Shown here piece by piece: positions 1 to 13,792 of a stretch of 64,000 nt of DNA (position 1 is its first letter; each line of letters opens with the position of its first letter). The stretch is taken from assembly GCA_027475525.1 (NCBI GenBank), contig JAMWFC010000049.1:4448947-4512946 (forward strand). Reading direction: 5' to 3'. The notes under the pieces were generated by a model. That model did not search any database and was not told where the DNA came from. It saw only the letters and a program-made list of their open reading frames with translations. The translations under genes were made by a program, and so were the position numbers. Source of the stretch: Macrolepiota albuminosa (lineage: Eukaryota > Basidiomycota > Agaricomycetes > Agaricales > Agaricaceae).

Positions 1-359
1 CATACTTTTTAAAAGATGACATTAGCCTGAAAGATTGTAAGTACATAAAAATTTGATTAAATCACGTAAAATACTATGGCATCGTAGCTACAAAATAAAC
101 CTAGACTTATGTAATTAGAATCAAAACCGATGGAGCAATGACCATTTTAAAATATTCACTCATTGGGACAGTTTTTTGAGCATCTCTAATTTTTCAGGTT
201 TATTTCTGTTTTAGTCAGGAACAAGGAGTAAGTTGCATGTGGGAATACAGACAGAGTCATGTGACCATGTTTGGATATATTTGGAAGTGGTTCAAGTTGA
301 TTGATCCACATCTTGACCTTCAACCACCATCATGAAACCTATTCCTCCTGCACAACACT
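1..359. other. AT-rich stretch without a recognisable gene
   Basis: No frame carries a recognisable domain. The segment lies just downstream, in the sense of transcription, of the minus-strand pol fragment that starts at 360, so it may be the unrecognised 3' part of that element. I see no LTR ends or tRNA-like motifs in it. Confidence 0.4.
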
Positions 360-1690
360 CTACTGTTGCTTCTTTTCTTGCTCAAGGGTATTGTACTCAG
401 AGGGGACCTCCAACCAGCAAGCTTGATGGCAACTGAGCTGCTTTGTGGTTGTGAAGTACTGAAGGTTATTGTGGTCTGAGTAGACCTGAATATGATGCGG
501 AGCTTCCTCGAGATACGCCCACCATTGTTTGAAGGCTTCTACAATAGTGAGTAGTTCCTTGTTGTAGATGTTGCAATTGAGCTCGGCAGGGATCATCAAA
601 TGAGTATAAAAGGCTACCAGGTGGAGATCATTTGTCCTGGGCTCCATCTGAGAGAGTATACCAGCAATAGCGTAGTTGGAGGCATCACACTCGAGCACAA
701 TGGGGAGGGAGGGGTCAAAGTGGTGGAGGATGGGGCAGTGGTGAAGGCCTTCTTGAGGAGCTTGAACATGCTCTGGCATTTGCTGTTCCAGTTCCAGGGG
801 GTGTCCTTGCACATGAGTTGATTTAGAGGTTTGGTGATTCTGGAGTAATTGTCAATGAACCAGCGATAGAAATTGGCAAACCCAAGGAAGGACTGTACCT
901 CCTTGATGTTCCGGGGTTGCGGCCAGCTAAGGATTTCTCCAGTTTAGCGTGAAGATTGTGCTCCTAGAGTCGCTCAAAAATGCGGCGGACATAGCCCTAG
1001 TGCTCTTCCAGTGAATTCAAGTAAATGAGGATGTTGTCCAGGTACACAATGACAAAGACGTTGTTCATGAAGTACTGGAAGGGTGGTGGGAGTTGGTCAT
1101 ACCAAAGGGCATTACAAGATACTTGAAGAGGCTATAGCACGTGCAAAAGGCAGTCTTCCATTTGTGCCCCAGGGCTATATGGACATTGTTATAGCCAAAC
1201 TGAAGGTCAATTTTGGTTACGCCTTGGTGCTGCAGAGGCGATCAACTAAGTCACCAATGAGGAGGAGAGGATACTGGTTCTTTTTGGTGACTTGGTTGAA
1301 TCTCTGGTAGTCAACACAGAGGCATAGGAAACCGTCCTTCTTTTTGGTGAAGAGGACCAGGGCACTGGTGGCAGAGATCAAGGGGCAAATGAATCCTTTC
1401 CCAAGCATATTGTTGAGGTAGTCCTTCAAGGTGTGGAGTTCAACTTCTGACATATTGTAGATTTTGCTGAAGGGAGGGGTAGTTCCTTCTTTGAGGTCAA
1501 TCTTGTGGTCATAGAGCCAGTGCAGGGGGAGTTCCTTGGTGCTTTCTTCAGAGAACACGTCAGTGAATTCGTGATACTTGAAAGGAACTACTTTGCATAG
1601 GATCTCTTCTTCTGTTTTGGGGGACTGCAGGAGTGGTTTCAGCGTGGTGATAAGACTCTGGCGGGGCTTAGCACATAGCGCATAGGCACA
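360..1690 (-). pseudogene. Gypsy family C pol fragment (reverse transcriptase - RNase H), decayed
   Basis: Read on the minus strand from 1690 downward, this is the middle of a Ty3/gypsy polyprotein. The segment 1690-1217 holds the protease-RT linker (KYHEFTDVFSEES) and the start of RT (DHKIDLKEGTTPPF, LFTKKKDGFLCLCVDYQRFN). Frames are broken between about 1216 and 812, where the RT palm and YxDD region should be. The segment 812-360 is the RNase H-like domain (VLECDASNYAIAGILSQ, ELNCNIYNKELLTIVEAF, VYSDHNNLQYFTTTKQL). Sequence and order match the plus-strand family C pol at 57-59 kb. Both ends are cut: no integrase follows below 360, and the upstream side runs into family A sequence near 1690. 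It is a dead fragment; the strand, family and domain order are secure, the exact ends are not. Confidence 0.85.
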
Positions 1691-2705
1691 ATATTTAGCA
1701 ACTTCTGTTGGTACCGGTTTGGCTACTCACCAAGGCAACAGGACATGATGCAGACAGCATGGGACTTGCACTCTAGCCCACAGGACTCCATCACAGGACC
1801 TCAGCCATGGACCTAGATCACCAAACATGCAGATATCCAACTTCCCATCAAATGATGCACTTAGCAGCACTTAGCGCCTTAGCAATGGCAATCAATCTTC
1901 CATCAATTCCTCAGCTCCAGTGCCTAGCCCTTAGCAATGCTTACCACTTACTGATGCTTAGCGACCTTAGCAACACCAGCCCCCTATGATGGTTTCAGAC
2001 CTCAGGATAGTCACCACGCTTTGACTGCTTCCAGTGCTCACTTGTTGACTTAGCGCTTGCCGACTTGATAGACGCCACAGGTTAGACTTTTCACATTCTA
2101 TTCCTCTTGTCATACTCCCTTCCCCATTTTGTTACTTAGCAACTTATAGTTTAATTAACATGGCAACTTAGCGCCTATAAATACTGTACATATTTTGTCT
2201 TAACCAGCATCAAATCCTACTCTCCACAGTTCAGATCACAAGTTTGTGCACTCTAAGTTCCTCTGAGTCGCCAAGTAATTATTTGTCTTACCGACTCTAC
2301 ACTTACTGACCTTATGCCAGTCTTGCCGACTGTATGGTGCCATACAGGTGCATATCAACTTTGTTACATCGCCAAGTCCCTTTCCAACTTTGGTACTCTA
2401 GCACCTTGTAGGCTATACGGCTTAGATTGCTAAGCGCTTCTATTTCAATTACTTCATTTTTCTCCTAACAAACTAGGTTTCTGGGACTCTGCCCAGACTC
2501 TCTCAAAACTAGCGACTGCCCAACGCATTACTTTTCTCAGTTGCTAGGTACAGTTTACCCTGGACAGTACTTAGTGACTTTTGGGTGTCATCAAATTGGA
2601 GCCCACTGCAAGGGACTTTAGGGCAGAATTCTGCCAGAAACTCATTCCCAGTGCCAGTGCCGCCTTCTAGTTCAGTCAGCAGGCACCACTCTCCCCTTCC
2701 ACCTT
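1691..2705 (+). mobile_element. 5' region (LTR and leader) of gypsy family A copy 1
   Basis: This is non-coding sequence immediately upstream of family A Gag. It is packed with short variants of one word, TTAGCG/TTAGCAA/GCCAAG (CTTAGCGCC, CCTTAGCAATG, GACTTAGCGCTTG, TCGCCAAGT). The same words recur at 20.45-21.4 kb and 34.7-35.1 kb, where they flank other family A material. A TATA-like CTATAAATA lies near 2176-2184 and could be the LTR promoter. I could not place the LTR ends exactly. The left boundary with family C pol is near 1670-1700. Confidence 0.55.
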
Positions 2706-4266
2706 TTGCTTTCTATGCCTCAGCTACCTGGAGCCTTACTGCGTCACACCTTAGCGCAAAAACTTGCTGACTACACTTCTGAGCTTACTATCAATGACAT
2801 TCCTGATCTCTTTCCCTGCCAACTTGACTTTGACACTAGCGCACCCGGTACTCAGACTCCTCTTGCAGACTTAGCTCAAGGATCACCACCGAGTCCTCTC
2901 ACACCACTATCACAACTCTTCAGAACACCCACTCCTTCACCTCCAGTCTCTCCACCGCAGCTACCGACTCCACCTTTACCAACATCTCAATTACTGACTT
3001 GCACCATGGAGGCAGCTGTCACTTAGCCATGCCACCTCACAACCACTTCTCAGCACCTAAATGGGATGAGACTAAGCCCCGGGAACTCACTCAGTACTTT
3101 AAGGAATTGAAATGCCTCTTTCGTGACTGCAGCATTACCAACCACACTCAAATGAAGGAATACGTGGCTCGCTATGTATCATATGACATGGCAGAAATCT
3201 GGACTGGACTCAGAGAATTGAGCACTCTGATTCCAGCCCCTGGCAACAACGTGGGTGCACCTCAACCTTTAGCGACCTGTGAAGACTGGAAGGCTGCCAT
3301 CATTAAACTATACCCTGGCACTGAGGCTTCCACATATTATACAGTTAGCGAACTTCAGAAATTGGTCAGGACACATTTGACAACAGTATTTACACTCTTG
3401 GCACCCTCTCGACTTACTACCGCAACTTCCAGTGGGTCATCAGGTGGCTACTCCAGAACAGCAAGCTCTACAGTAATGAAGAATGTTGCTTATTCCAACA
3501 AGATATTTCCATGTTGCTATGGTCTAGGATCGCTAGGTGCCTGGAAATAACTCAGCCCAACCATCACCTGGAAGAACCCTACAATGTTGATGACATCTTT
3601 GAGGCTGGCAAGTGGATACTTAAAGGCACAGACACTGGCATGAGCACCCCTCGTCCTGTTGCTGCCCCTGGTGTACTGCCTGTTCCTGCCACCGCCATTG
3701 CTCCCTTGCTGACTCCTCTGCCTGCTGATTGCTATGTTAAGAAGGAAGATTTGGATACAGCCATTGCTGCCACCATCGCTAGCACCATGACTTGCATTGA
3801 AACCATGATAACCACTAGTCTTACTACTTCTCGTACTACCACCTCCGCTAACAACCTTTGCCATTTCTGTGGTGAAGTCAGCCACACTATGACAAGGGGT
3901 TGCTGCCCTACTCTGGAAAACTACATTCGCCAAGGATGCATTCACCAGGCTGCTGATGGTAAAGTGGTACTTCCCTCTAGTGCCATCATTCCCAACTATC
4001 CTGAGCTCAAGTCCTACCAAGAGCACGTGGATGAGTGGCACTGCAGGAACCCTGGCAACTTGGCAACTAGCACCCTTACTAGCAATACTAACTCCGACAC
4101 GGAACAGGCTATGCAGCAACAAATGGTACTTGAAGTTATGCACTTGGACACTATTAGCAACTCTGAAAACCTCACTAAAGATGCATGTATTGAAAACTTA
4201 GAAAGGAAATTGGCATCACTCAAGAACCAGGTCTTTGATGGTGTGGAAATCAAGAAACCCAAGTAG
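2706..4266 (+). pseudogene. Gag of gypsy family A, copy 1
   Basis: Three overlapping frames (2706-3026, 2999-3550, 3511-4266) together give one Gag-like protein. It has a Pro/Ser-rich N-terminus, a capsid-like core (FSAPKWDETKPRELTQYF, HTQMKEYVARYVSYD, WKAAIIKLYPGTE), then KKEDL, a zinc knuckle CHFCGEVSHTMTRGCC at about 3856-3903, and a C-terminal coiled segment ending NQVFDGVEIKK. The same order and words are found in copy 2 (minus strand 34.67-33.0 kb and plus strand from 31143), which confirms the gene. The knuckle has spacing CX2CX4HX6C in both copies, longer than the usual HX4C. Frame changes near 3000 and 3530 suggest decay, although small introns cannot be excluded. In Ty3/gypsy elements Gag forms the particle and binds the RNA genome. 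Confidence 0.8.
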
Positions 4267-4538
4267 CCTCTTACCGGTTACTGACCTCTAGTGCCTGTGG
4301 ATGCAGACCCCTCAGTACATGCCACTGCCCCGCCTACACCTGCCCAGTCGCCAACTGTTACAGACACCACCCCCATTGCTAAGCCTGCTGCTACAACCAC
4401 AGATGCTACCGCCACCCCTCAGCCACCTCTCCACCCTTATGCTGGTCTTCCTGCATGCTACACCGCTCCTGCCCAACGTAACTTTGCTGCACCTGACAAG
4501 TGCCCTGAAAAAAGTCCAATCACGTCTTCAGCCACATT

Positions 4539-5430
4539 ATGAAAACCCCAGTCACCTTGTCAGTAGAAGAACTGTGCAGCATAGCGCCAGATGTCAGAAA
4601 TCAGGTCAAGACAGCAGTAACCCCTAAGCGCACTCTCCAAGCAACTGTACAGGACACTGCTGACATTGACAATGCTTTCCCTGGATTTGCTGTTACTACT
4701 GACCCCATGCTAACCAATGCCGACCTGGCCCAACAACTCGCCAACGCTACCTCAGTGGACCCTGTGGAGTCCTACATTAAGTCGCTAGTGCCAGGGGAGG
4801 ACCATGCCATACTCACAGTTGCTCAGGACTCACATGCTATACGTTCCATCATGCTTACCATTGACAGTTGCCAGGAGATTGAAGCTATTGTGGACAGCAG
4901 GTCTCAAATCATATCAATGTTGGCTGCAGTTGCCAACAGCCTAAGACTCATATATGATCCAAGTATTGTTTTGAATATGCAGAGCGCTAATGGCATAGTA
5001 GATTGGTTGCTGGGACTCGCCAAGAATGTGCCATGCACCATTGGTGACCTCACATTTTATTTACAGATTCATATCCTACACTCTCCTGCCTATGACATCT
5101 TACTTGGCCAACCCTTTGACGTTTTAGCATGCTCTATTGTTAGGACCCTCTCAGACGACAAAACCACCCTCACAATTAGCAACCCCAACTCTGGCGTCCG
5201 CTGCACAGTACTGACTTTGACTTTCCCCTGAGGTCACCAGAAAGAAAAACTCGCCAAAGCACCAACCTTTACCAACCAGCACCCTGGTCACCACCACCAC
5301 AACCATCACCATCTGCACCAATGTTTTCCACAGCCATCAAGGAAGTGATTAGCGACAACAATCATGGAGATGTAGTGCTCACGCTAGAATATGACCACCA
5401 AAGTGGCCTTGTAAATATTGTCTCAACTGC
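4539..5430 (+). pseudogene. Retropepsin-like protease region of gypsy family A, copy 1
   Basis: The frame 4539-5231 carries an aspartic-protease-like domain: IMLTIDSCQEIEAIVDSR is the catalytic loop, followed by a flap-like LNMQSANG and the C-terminal YDILLGQPFDVLA. The normal D-S/T-G is D-S-R here, so this copy should be inactive; copy 2 (about 31830-32120) keeps D-S-G. A weaker conserved peptide after the stop (5321-5430, SAIKEV..NNHGDVVLTLEYDHQSG) matches copy 2 at 32249-32345. The family A sequence ends at about 5430 by direct fusion to copia integrase. The preceding stretch 4291-4540 is a Pro/Thr/Ala-rich linker that may be the end of Gag. Confidence 0.75.
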
Positions 5431-7779
5431 TTATCTTGCCAAGCAGACCAGGACACCAGTCCCCAAAGTACAGCGGGAAAGACATAGAGCAGCACAGAAA
5501 CTGGAGATAGTGTGGGTGGATCTGATGGGACCAGTCAATGTACAGTTGAAGTCTGAAAACTCATACATACTCAACATAGTTGACAATTTCACCAATATGC
5601 TGTGGTCTATTCCATTAAAGAATACAGCTGATGCTTTTACTGCACTGAAGGCTTGGCAGATTGCCTGGGAAAATGAAAGTGGACAAACATTGGAGAAGTA
5701 TTGGACTGGGTTTGATGGTGAACTGAGCAGTGATGAGATGGCAAGATGGCTAGCCAAGAGAGGCACTCAGACTGAACGCAGCACACCATACATGTTGGCA
5801 CAGATTGGCAGGGTAGAGCATATGCATTGCACATTGATGTGGAAGGCAAGAGCAATGAGACTTGATGCCAAATGTCCATTGTATCTGTGGGATGAGTTTT
5901 ACCTCATAGCTGCTCACTTACATGCCAAAACACCACTAAATCCCTGAATGGCAAGATACTGTACAAGCTCTGGTTCAATCAAAGTCCCAACTACTCCTAC
6001 ATGTGGGAGATTGGATGCTGTGTCTTTGTTCTCATACAGAATCACAACCCAAAGGTCAAACCACAATCCTTTGAGTGCGTGCTAATCAGTTATGGCCACA
6101 ATTCCAAAATGTACCAGTGCTGGGACAGGGAGCAAAAATGGGTTTACCAATCCTACCATGTCAGATTCATTGAACAACATGAACAGAAAACCAGCCCTCA
6201 CCACCAGCCAGAGACAGCACCGTCAACACTGCCTCGCTATGAGCAAGTGTATGGAAAAGATTACAGCAAAACCACGTCCCTGACAGCACATATGGAGTCA
6301 TGGCAGATACTCCTACACATTGTGGTGGCAAGAGGATGGGATGCAAATCAAATCAATGTGAAGACAGCCTTCTTATATAGCAATCAATGACAAAACACAA
6401 TACATGGAGCAGCCTAAAGGATTTGAGGAACTGTCATGACCTGACTAACATGTGTACCTGCACATAACCCCTTATTCTTATTTTACTTTTATTTTTTACC
6501 TCCTTATTTTATTCTTATCTTATATCCCCTCATCCAACATGTTGTCACAATGTATTTCTGACGTACTAAGCCTCCTAGTTTTATCTTATGATACTATAGT
6601 TCAGGTATCTGATATTCAGCTTGTAGTATAAAAGAGATATGTATTAGATAGAAGAACTTAACTGTGTTCTGGTTGGTTTTAACTTATTTAATTAAGTCCA
6701 ATCCTGATAGGAACCAGGTAAAGAGGACTGGGTTTGTGAGTTATGCAAAGGTCTGTACAGGGATGAAGCAGGCAGGACACATATGGAATCAGACACTGAA
6801 CGAGCAGATGCTGGTGTGGGGGTTCACAAGGTTAGCATGCAAGTCCTGTATATATTATCACCAAAAACCCACAGGAACGGTGATTTTGGCTGTGCATGTC
6901 AACAATTTTCTGGCCATCACAAGCTCAAAGGATGAGAATGAAAGGTTCAAGGCCCAAATGAGGGAGACCTGGACCATATCGGACTTGGGGATGCCTTGCC
7001 ACTTGGTTGGGGTATCAGTTGAATGGGACAAAGAGAATCATACAGTGGCACTGTCCCAAACCACCATCAATCACGTCGTACAGCAGTTCAGACAGGACAA
7101 AGCCTACCCCCTATCCCTACCCATGGAACCAGTTGCAAAGTTACAATGCCTGGACTGAGAGGCTCAGACCAAAGAAGAGAAGAAAGACATTGAACGCCAC
7201 TTGTCAGGTGCCTCCTCTACATCACAATTGCAACCAGGCCCAACATAGCTTATGCTGTGCAACAACTGTCACAATTCCTTGACAACTATGACAGGACCCA
7301 TTGGAACACAGCAATCAGGCTACTCAGATACCTCAAGGGCATGAGGAACTTAAAACTATGGATATGGGGACCATCAGTAGTGCTGCAAGAATTCATGGAC
7401 ACAGATTGGGCAAGCTGCTTGGACACGTGGAGGAGCACACATGGTTGTTGGGCAGTGGGGCAATATCCTGGTCAGTCCAAAAGCAGAGGACTGTGGCCAC
7501 CTTGTCATGCAAAGCGGAATACATGGTGGCATATGAATCTACTCAGGAGTGCATATGGCTTTGAGCTCTAACAAAAGAAATCGGCTACGACTTCACAGCA
7601 AAACCAACCACCTTATTCTGTGACAACAAGGCAGCCATTACACTATCTGAAGACCCCACCGCACATGCCAGAGTAAAGCATTTCGACATAAAGTACCACT
7701 TTATCCATGAGCGAGCCCAGATGGGCAACATCACCATCAAGTACATCAACACCAGAGACTATCGCAGATATGTTCACAA
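5430..7779 (+). pseudogene. Copia-1: Ty1/copia pol (integrase - RT - RNase H), decayed
   Basis: The integrase core starts without its N-terminal zinc motif at about 5430 (AKQTRTPVPK, VWVDLMGPVN, FTNMLWSIPLKN, TAHLHAKTPLNP end near 5946). The post-core region follows at 5950-6240 (PNYSYMWEIGC, YQSYHVRFIE). Most of the spacer before RT is deleted. RT begins near 6280 (SWQILLHIVVARGWDANQINVKTAFLY) and resumes after a solo LTR at 6715 with KQAGHIWNQTLNEQML, AVHVNNFLAITSS (the family's VDD is VNN here), TISDLG and LPMEPV. RNase H is at about 7255-7780 in shifted frames (YWNTAIRLLRYLKG-like, STQECIWL, KYHFIHERAQ, YINTRD). Several frameshifts, a lost catalytic aspartate pair and the LTR insertion make it non-functional. 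Copia identity is clear from the integrase-before-RT order. Confidence 0.88.
6432..6709 (+). mobile_element. Solo LTR, 278 bp, with 5-bp target duplication GGAAC
   Basis: Copia-1 RT codes ...GFEE up to 6431 and resumes with KEDWV-type sequence just after 6710. The interruption starts TGTCATGACC and ends TCCTGATA, and is bracketed by GGAAC at 6427-6431 and 6710-6714. Removing the insert and one GGAAC restores the copia reading. A TATAAAA box at 6628-6634 fits an LTR promoter and suggests plus orientation. The 3' end is TA rather than CA, a small departure from the TG...CA rule. The 5-bp duplication is typical of gypsy and copia integrases. The parent element is not identified. Confidence 0.85.
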
Positions 7780-8137
7780 TGTTAGTGCCCATGCACCCAC
7801 AATGACGACACACCTTTCGACCTCGATCAAATTGCCCCTCCGATCATATCACACACATACTTCCACTTCCACAATATCACACACACATAATATCATACCA
7901 GGGACAAAGCTCTCTTTGTCCCTGCACGTACTTATATTGACGCACCTTCGTCTCACACCCTCAGTCAATTACGCATTGAACTGAGGGTGAGTTTTACTTT
8001 ACAATTCACCCTTTTCCTTACGCAATTACTCATGACGTACCGAGAGTATACCCTGTATCAGGTACGACATGAATACTTAGTCAATTACGCATTGAACTGA
8101 GGTATACTCTGTATCAGGTGTGATCCAGACTCTAACA
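7780..8137 (+). repeat. Copia-1 3' LTR (probable)
   Basis: The RNase H reading ends at ..ADMFT-like codons near 7779, and TGTTAGTGCCC starts at 7780. A matching CTAACA end lies at 8132-8137, giving a TG...CA unit of 358 bp. Inside is a palindrome, CCTCAGT...ACTGAGG (7960-7987), and a partial internal duplication in which the block starting CAGTCAATTACGCATTG at 7961 recurs at 8078, and ATACYCTGTATCAGGT recurs about 55 bp apart. No target duplication can be tested because the left side is coding and the right side is uncertain. Confidence 0.5.
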
Positions 8138-8542
8138 CACAAAACCCCTACATAAACCTTTGTTCCTTCGACTACGGCACATGCTAAGAGTATCCTAATC
8201 ATCACGTCCATACGCGAGGAGTAATGGGCGCCGTGTCCGCGGTAAGGAGGAGTGTTGGAGCGGCGCGGGTGTGACGAATGTGATGAGCAAAGGGGTACCA
8301 CGAACGCGACGCCAGGGCCACTCACAGTGGCACCGTATGCTTTGTCTACACTTCTTATATATGTACTTATCACCACTCGCAGTACCCTCAGTTTCGTTTA
8401 TACGTTCTGAGGGTACGCTATTCATACAAACCATCAATAACCTATTTACTAACATATCCGTACCTAGATCAAGACTTACAACGTATTCTCTAGGTGTTGG
8501 TCACACGTGCGTGTATTGCTGCTGCCTGTAAGGATTCTAACA
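8138..8542 (+). repeat. Second, diverged copia-type LTR sequence
   Basis: This block resembles the preceding LTR in layout: a TATA-like CTTATATATGT near 8352, then the same palindrome in a diverged form (ACCCTCAG at 8383-8390, CTGAGGGT at 8407-8414), and a CTAACA end at 8537-8542. It may be the end of a second copia LTR or a diverged tandem copy. From 8543 to the leu gene start at 8822 there is about 280 bp that probably holds the promoter and 5' UTR of that gene. Confidence 0.4.
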
Positions 8543-8821
8543 CGTATGAAACCTGTAACAATTCACCCATGGGCTCAAGATTGTTCATAGATGTAAAGGC
8601 TTCAAAGTTGAGCTTTTTCGCCAGTAGAACGGCAAGCTTTACGGGAGCACACATGTGCCGAAATGGTAAGCTATGCCACACCGTTCTTTGTGACGCCCAA
8701 AATATTCGTGTGATGTGACATGCAAGTCTGACTATCTCACAAGTATTTAAGATGGGTATCTGGTATCTATCCCAGCCTATTCGCTTTCGTTCTACCTCCC
8801 CGGCTCGTACAGCTATTCGCA

Positions 8822-11124
<2,303 letters not shown>

Positions 11125-12160
11125 GTCGCTCGGCGATCCGTTATAAATGTCTTTTGGGTACATAGGCAATTTCGATATAAAGTAGTCAATTCCCTGATAC
11201 GACTTGTTATGAAATAACTCGATTGGTTTAAGTTTGTATACTTACCTCTTTGTGAGTTTGTTCTTGACATTATTAGTATCAAGCAATATGCTTTTCGCAT
11301 TTTACCTTCTTAAGTCTTTTGGTGTGGCGCTTTTATTGATTCGCACATTTGAATTCGCCGTCTTGCTCGATATCGTCGTCCCAAAAAAGCAATCATGAAA
11401 CGAGAGCCTTGGCTCTTGGCAGTCACTTTCAGATTTTGATAGATCCTCTCAAGGAATGCTCGGTGATAAGGAACTGTTCCAGTGATTTACGTATATGATA
11501 CGAGGATTCTCCTTTCCCAGACATCGAGTCAATAACGTCACTCGGAAAGGCCCGCCAAAACTGCCACCAAGCTTGAAATCGTACTACCACTACGAGTAAT
11601 CATGTCCCGTTTGCCGGCGGATCACCATCGTAAAACAGTCAACCATCGACGTCAAGACGCGTTTCGTGAGAGTCACCAAGTAGCTGACCAGGAGGTACAA
11701 TCTTGACAACATCAGAGATTGGAGCGAGGCTTCACCTAGAATAACCAGAAACGTCAAAATAGTTGAGCTGAAACGATGAAGATCCAAGGCACGGTGAACA
11801 TCTAGAACTTGTCCGACCATCGCAGTGACTTGTCCTCTAGCTTGCGCAATCTGCGTCCCGGTGATACTCTTGACATATGTCTGACTGCGTCTTACCTAGC
11901 AGATGACAGAGACGATTACTATGTTCGCATGACGTGCCGCTAGGCCGAACGTAGAATGTTGTAGCTTGGATTCGGATACTCAATGAGTGATGAAATACAC
12001 CAAAGATTGACTAATGTTCACATTGGATTTGGACATTGGTCTCAAAAAGGCGAGAGTCAGATATTTGTGGGAATTTGGTATATGTAGCTTATAGAAACAG
12101 CATTTCACGAATTCTGAGAGAGCGGTGCTTACCATGTACTAAGTTATGAACAGTTTTCAA
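11125..12160. other. Intergenic stretch with no convincing gene
   Basis: The nearest open frame is 11590-11820 on the minus strand, a 76-residue hydrophobic peptide (TILTFLVILGEASLQ, YLLVSYLVTL). It could be one exon of a lost membrane protein, but I find no continuation on either side. The first 150 bp after the leucine gene should carry its 3' UTR. Confidence 0.4.
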
Positions 12161-12790
12161 TATCATGATGAAAGAGGAATTCGATCTCTTGGGTTCAAGC
12201 CCCCAAGAAGACACTCGTTCCACGTCTCTTCCGGCCTTACCTTCGGGGACGGCCCGGTCGCGCCGCACGTCTAGACGTAAAGGAGCACATGTGTCCTTGA
12301 GTGGGCTTGCCGACGTGCATATGCCGCTGTCGGAAAGTCCGTGCTGCTGAAAAGGTGGTGCGGCAGTGCGCCGGGCCTCACGTCACAGGGCGGGGCTCTA
12401 TATGGCAAGTGGGCATTAGCCAGGCGTATCCCCCTGTTGTAACACCCACGTCTTCGGGGTCCCGGCGGGATAGCTGACTTCTCAGCCCCGGTAGCGGCCG
12501 GACAACCGCGCCGTCATACTCCCCCTGATTAACCTAAGTTGGGTAGACACGTGGCATAGGTTGTAGTGTGGAGAAGGTACCACATTATAGAACCTGAGGC
12601 GGATTAGGGCAGCGGTTAAGCCCTCTGACGAGCCCCTTCGCAAGGGCGAAGTCCGTGTAAGACCCAACCGCTCTCTGTCACGTGTAACTGATCCAATCGC
12701 GAATCGCTGCCTATTACGTTCAAAACATGAATAATTTTTCGGCGTGTGGCTCTCTTTAAGGTCTCGTCGGCAGGGTTTAGAGTCATGCAT
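12161..12790. repeat. GC-rich fragment, possibly from a LINE or other transposon
   Basis: Base composition jumps here to GC-rich with many CpG sites (GGACGGCCCGGTCGCGCC, CCCGGCGGGATAGCTGAC), unlike both flanks. It contains short hairpins such as CTTCG...CGAAG at about 12635-12655. No protein domain is visible. The layout recalls GC-rich 5' regions of fungal LINEs, which is inference only. It abuts the 5'-truncated U copy at about 12.79-12.81 kb, so it may mark the end of another inserted element. Confidence 0.3.
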
Positions 12791-13589
12791 TTGAGGAAAC
12801 TCAAGCACAGGCACAAGCTCCAACCGGTCTGCTACCACATGAATCTGGCAGTCATGCCAACCCCAGAAGGATACTTGTGGTGGAAGGACCGCAAGGGGAG
12901 GCCATTCTTCACGTTGATGGGCTTTGATTTCAAAGGTACACGGTTCACCTTCAAACTAGACAAGCTCATGCAGAACATTCTGTACTTCTGCCGACCAGGG
13001 ATGCAGAATGCGGTGCTGGCTATTGCGGTAGACCATGCCTACCGCATGCATTGGCAGATGGTGATGGGACATGTCCTCGTTCAAGCCCTCACCCCATCCA
13101 GACAAGCCCATGGATGCTTCGCAAGGCTGTTTGCCTTGATCATTGCGTGCCCAGGGCTATACCAGGAAGCTGTTGCTGCTTATGATGTGGCAAACCCTGA
13201 CACCCCTTTTCAACCCATGAACTGGATGGATATCCAGCTCACCTTACCCACATTCAAGGATGCTATGGCCATCAACCTCATGGACGCAGATGTATTGTGT
13301 ATGTTGATTGCCAACTGCATCCCAGTTGAGTGGATTGACCACACCTATACTTTTGGCATGATCTTCCTTGAAACCCACTTCTTTGAGGCAAACACCTCAA
13401 TTGACCTTTATTGCCCGGTTAACAATGAATGGCATTGTCAACTTGATCAGTATGGGAAGCCTCCCACAATCTTTCAATGGGATGGATGGAGAATCTCCTT
13501 GGTCGACGACATGATCTGCTGTCAGGGGACCTCTTATTTCTTTCCATTTCTTTCCTCTTTCACTCTTTATTCTTTCATTCCTCCTTCAT

Positions 13590-13792
13590 TGTAGGACGCC
13601 GTCCTCACTTAGGCAGAACCAATAGACAATAGAACCTCGCTGTATTCGATAGGCGAGATAATATGTGTATACACGAAATAAGGCGAAGTGGTGATGGTAA
13701 GAACCAGAGAAGTAAGTAATCGAGCGGGATCACCAATCCCCATCAGATACTAACAGTACTAAATACTGAGTGGTCGTAATCGTAGGATTACA
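13590..13792 (-). repeat. 3' LTR of the intact chromovirus
   Basis: It is 203 bp long and shows no differences by eye from the 5' LTR at 19096-19298. Its outer end on the plus strand is TGTAGGACGCC, its inner end ATTACA. The inner end is a short palindrome (GTAATC-GTAG-GATTAC at about 13776-13791). A similar end (GTAATCGTAGGGATTACA) is found alone at 45249-45266. Confidence 0.95.
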
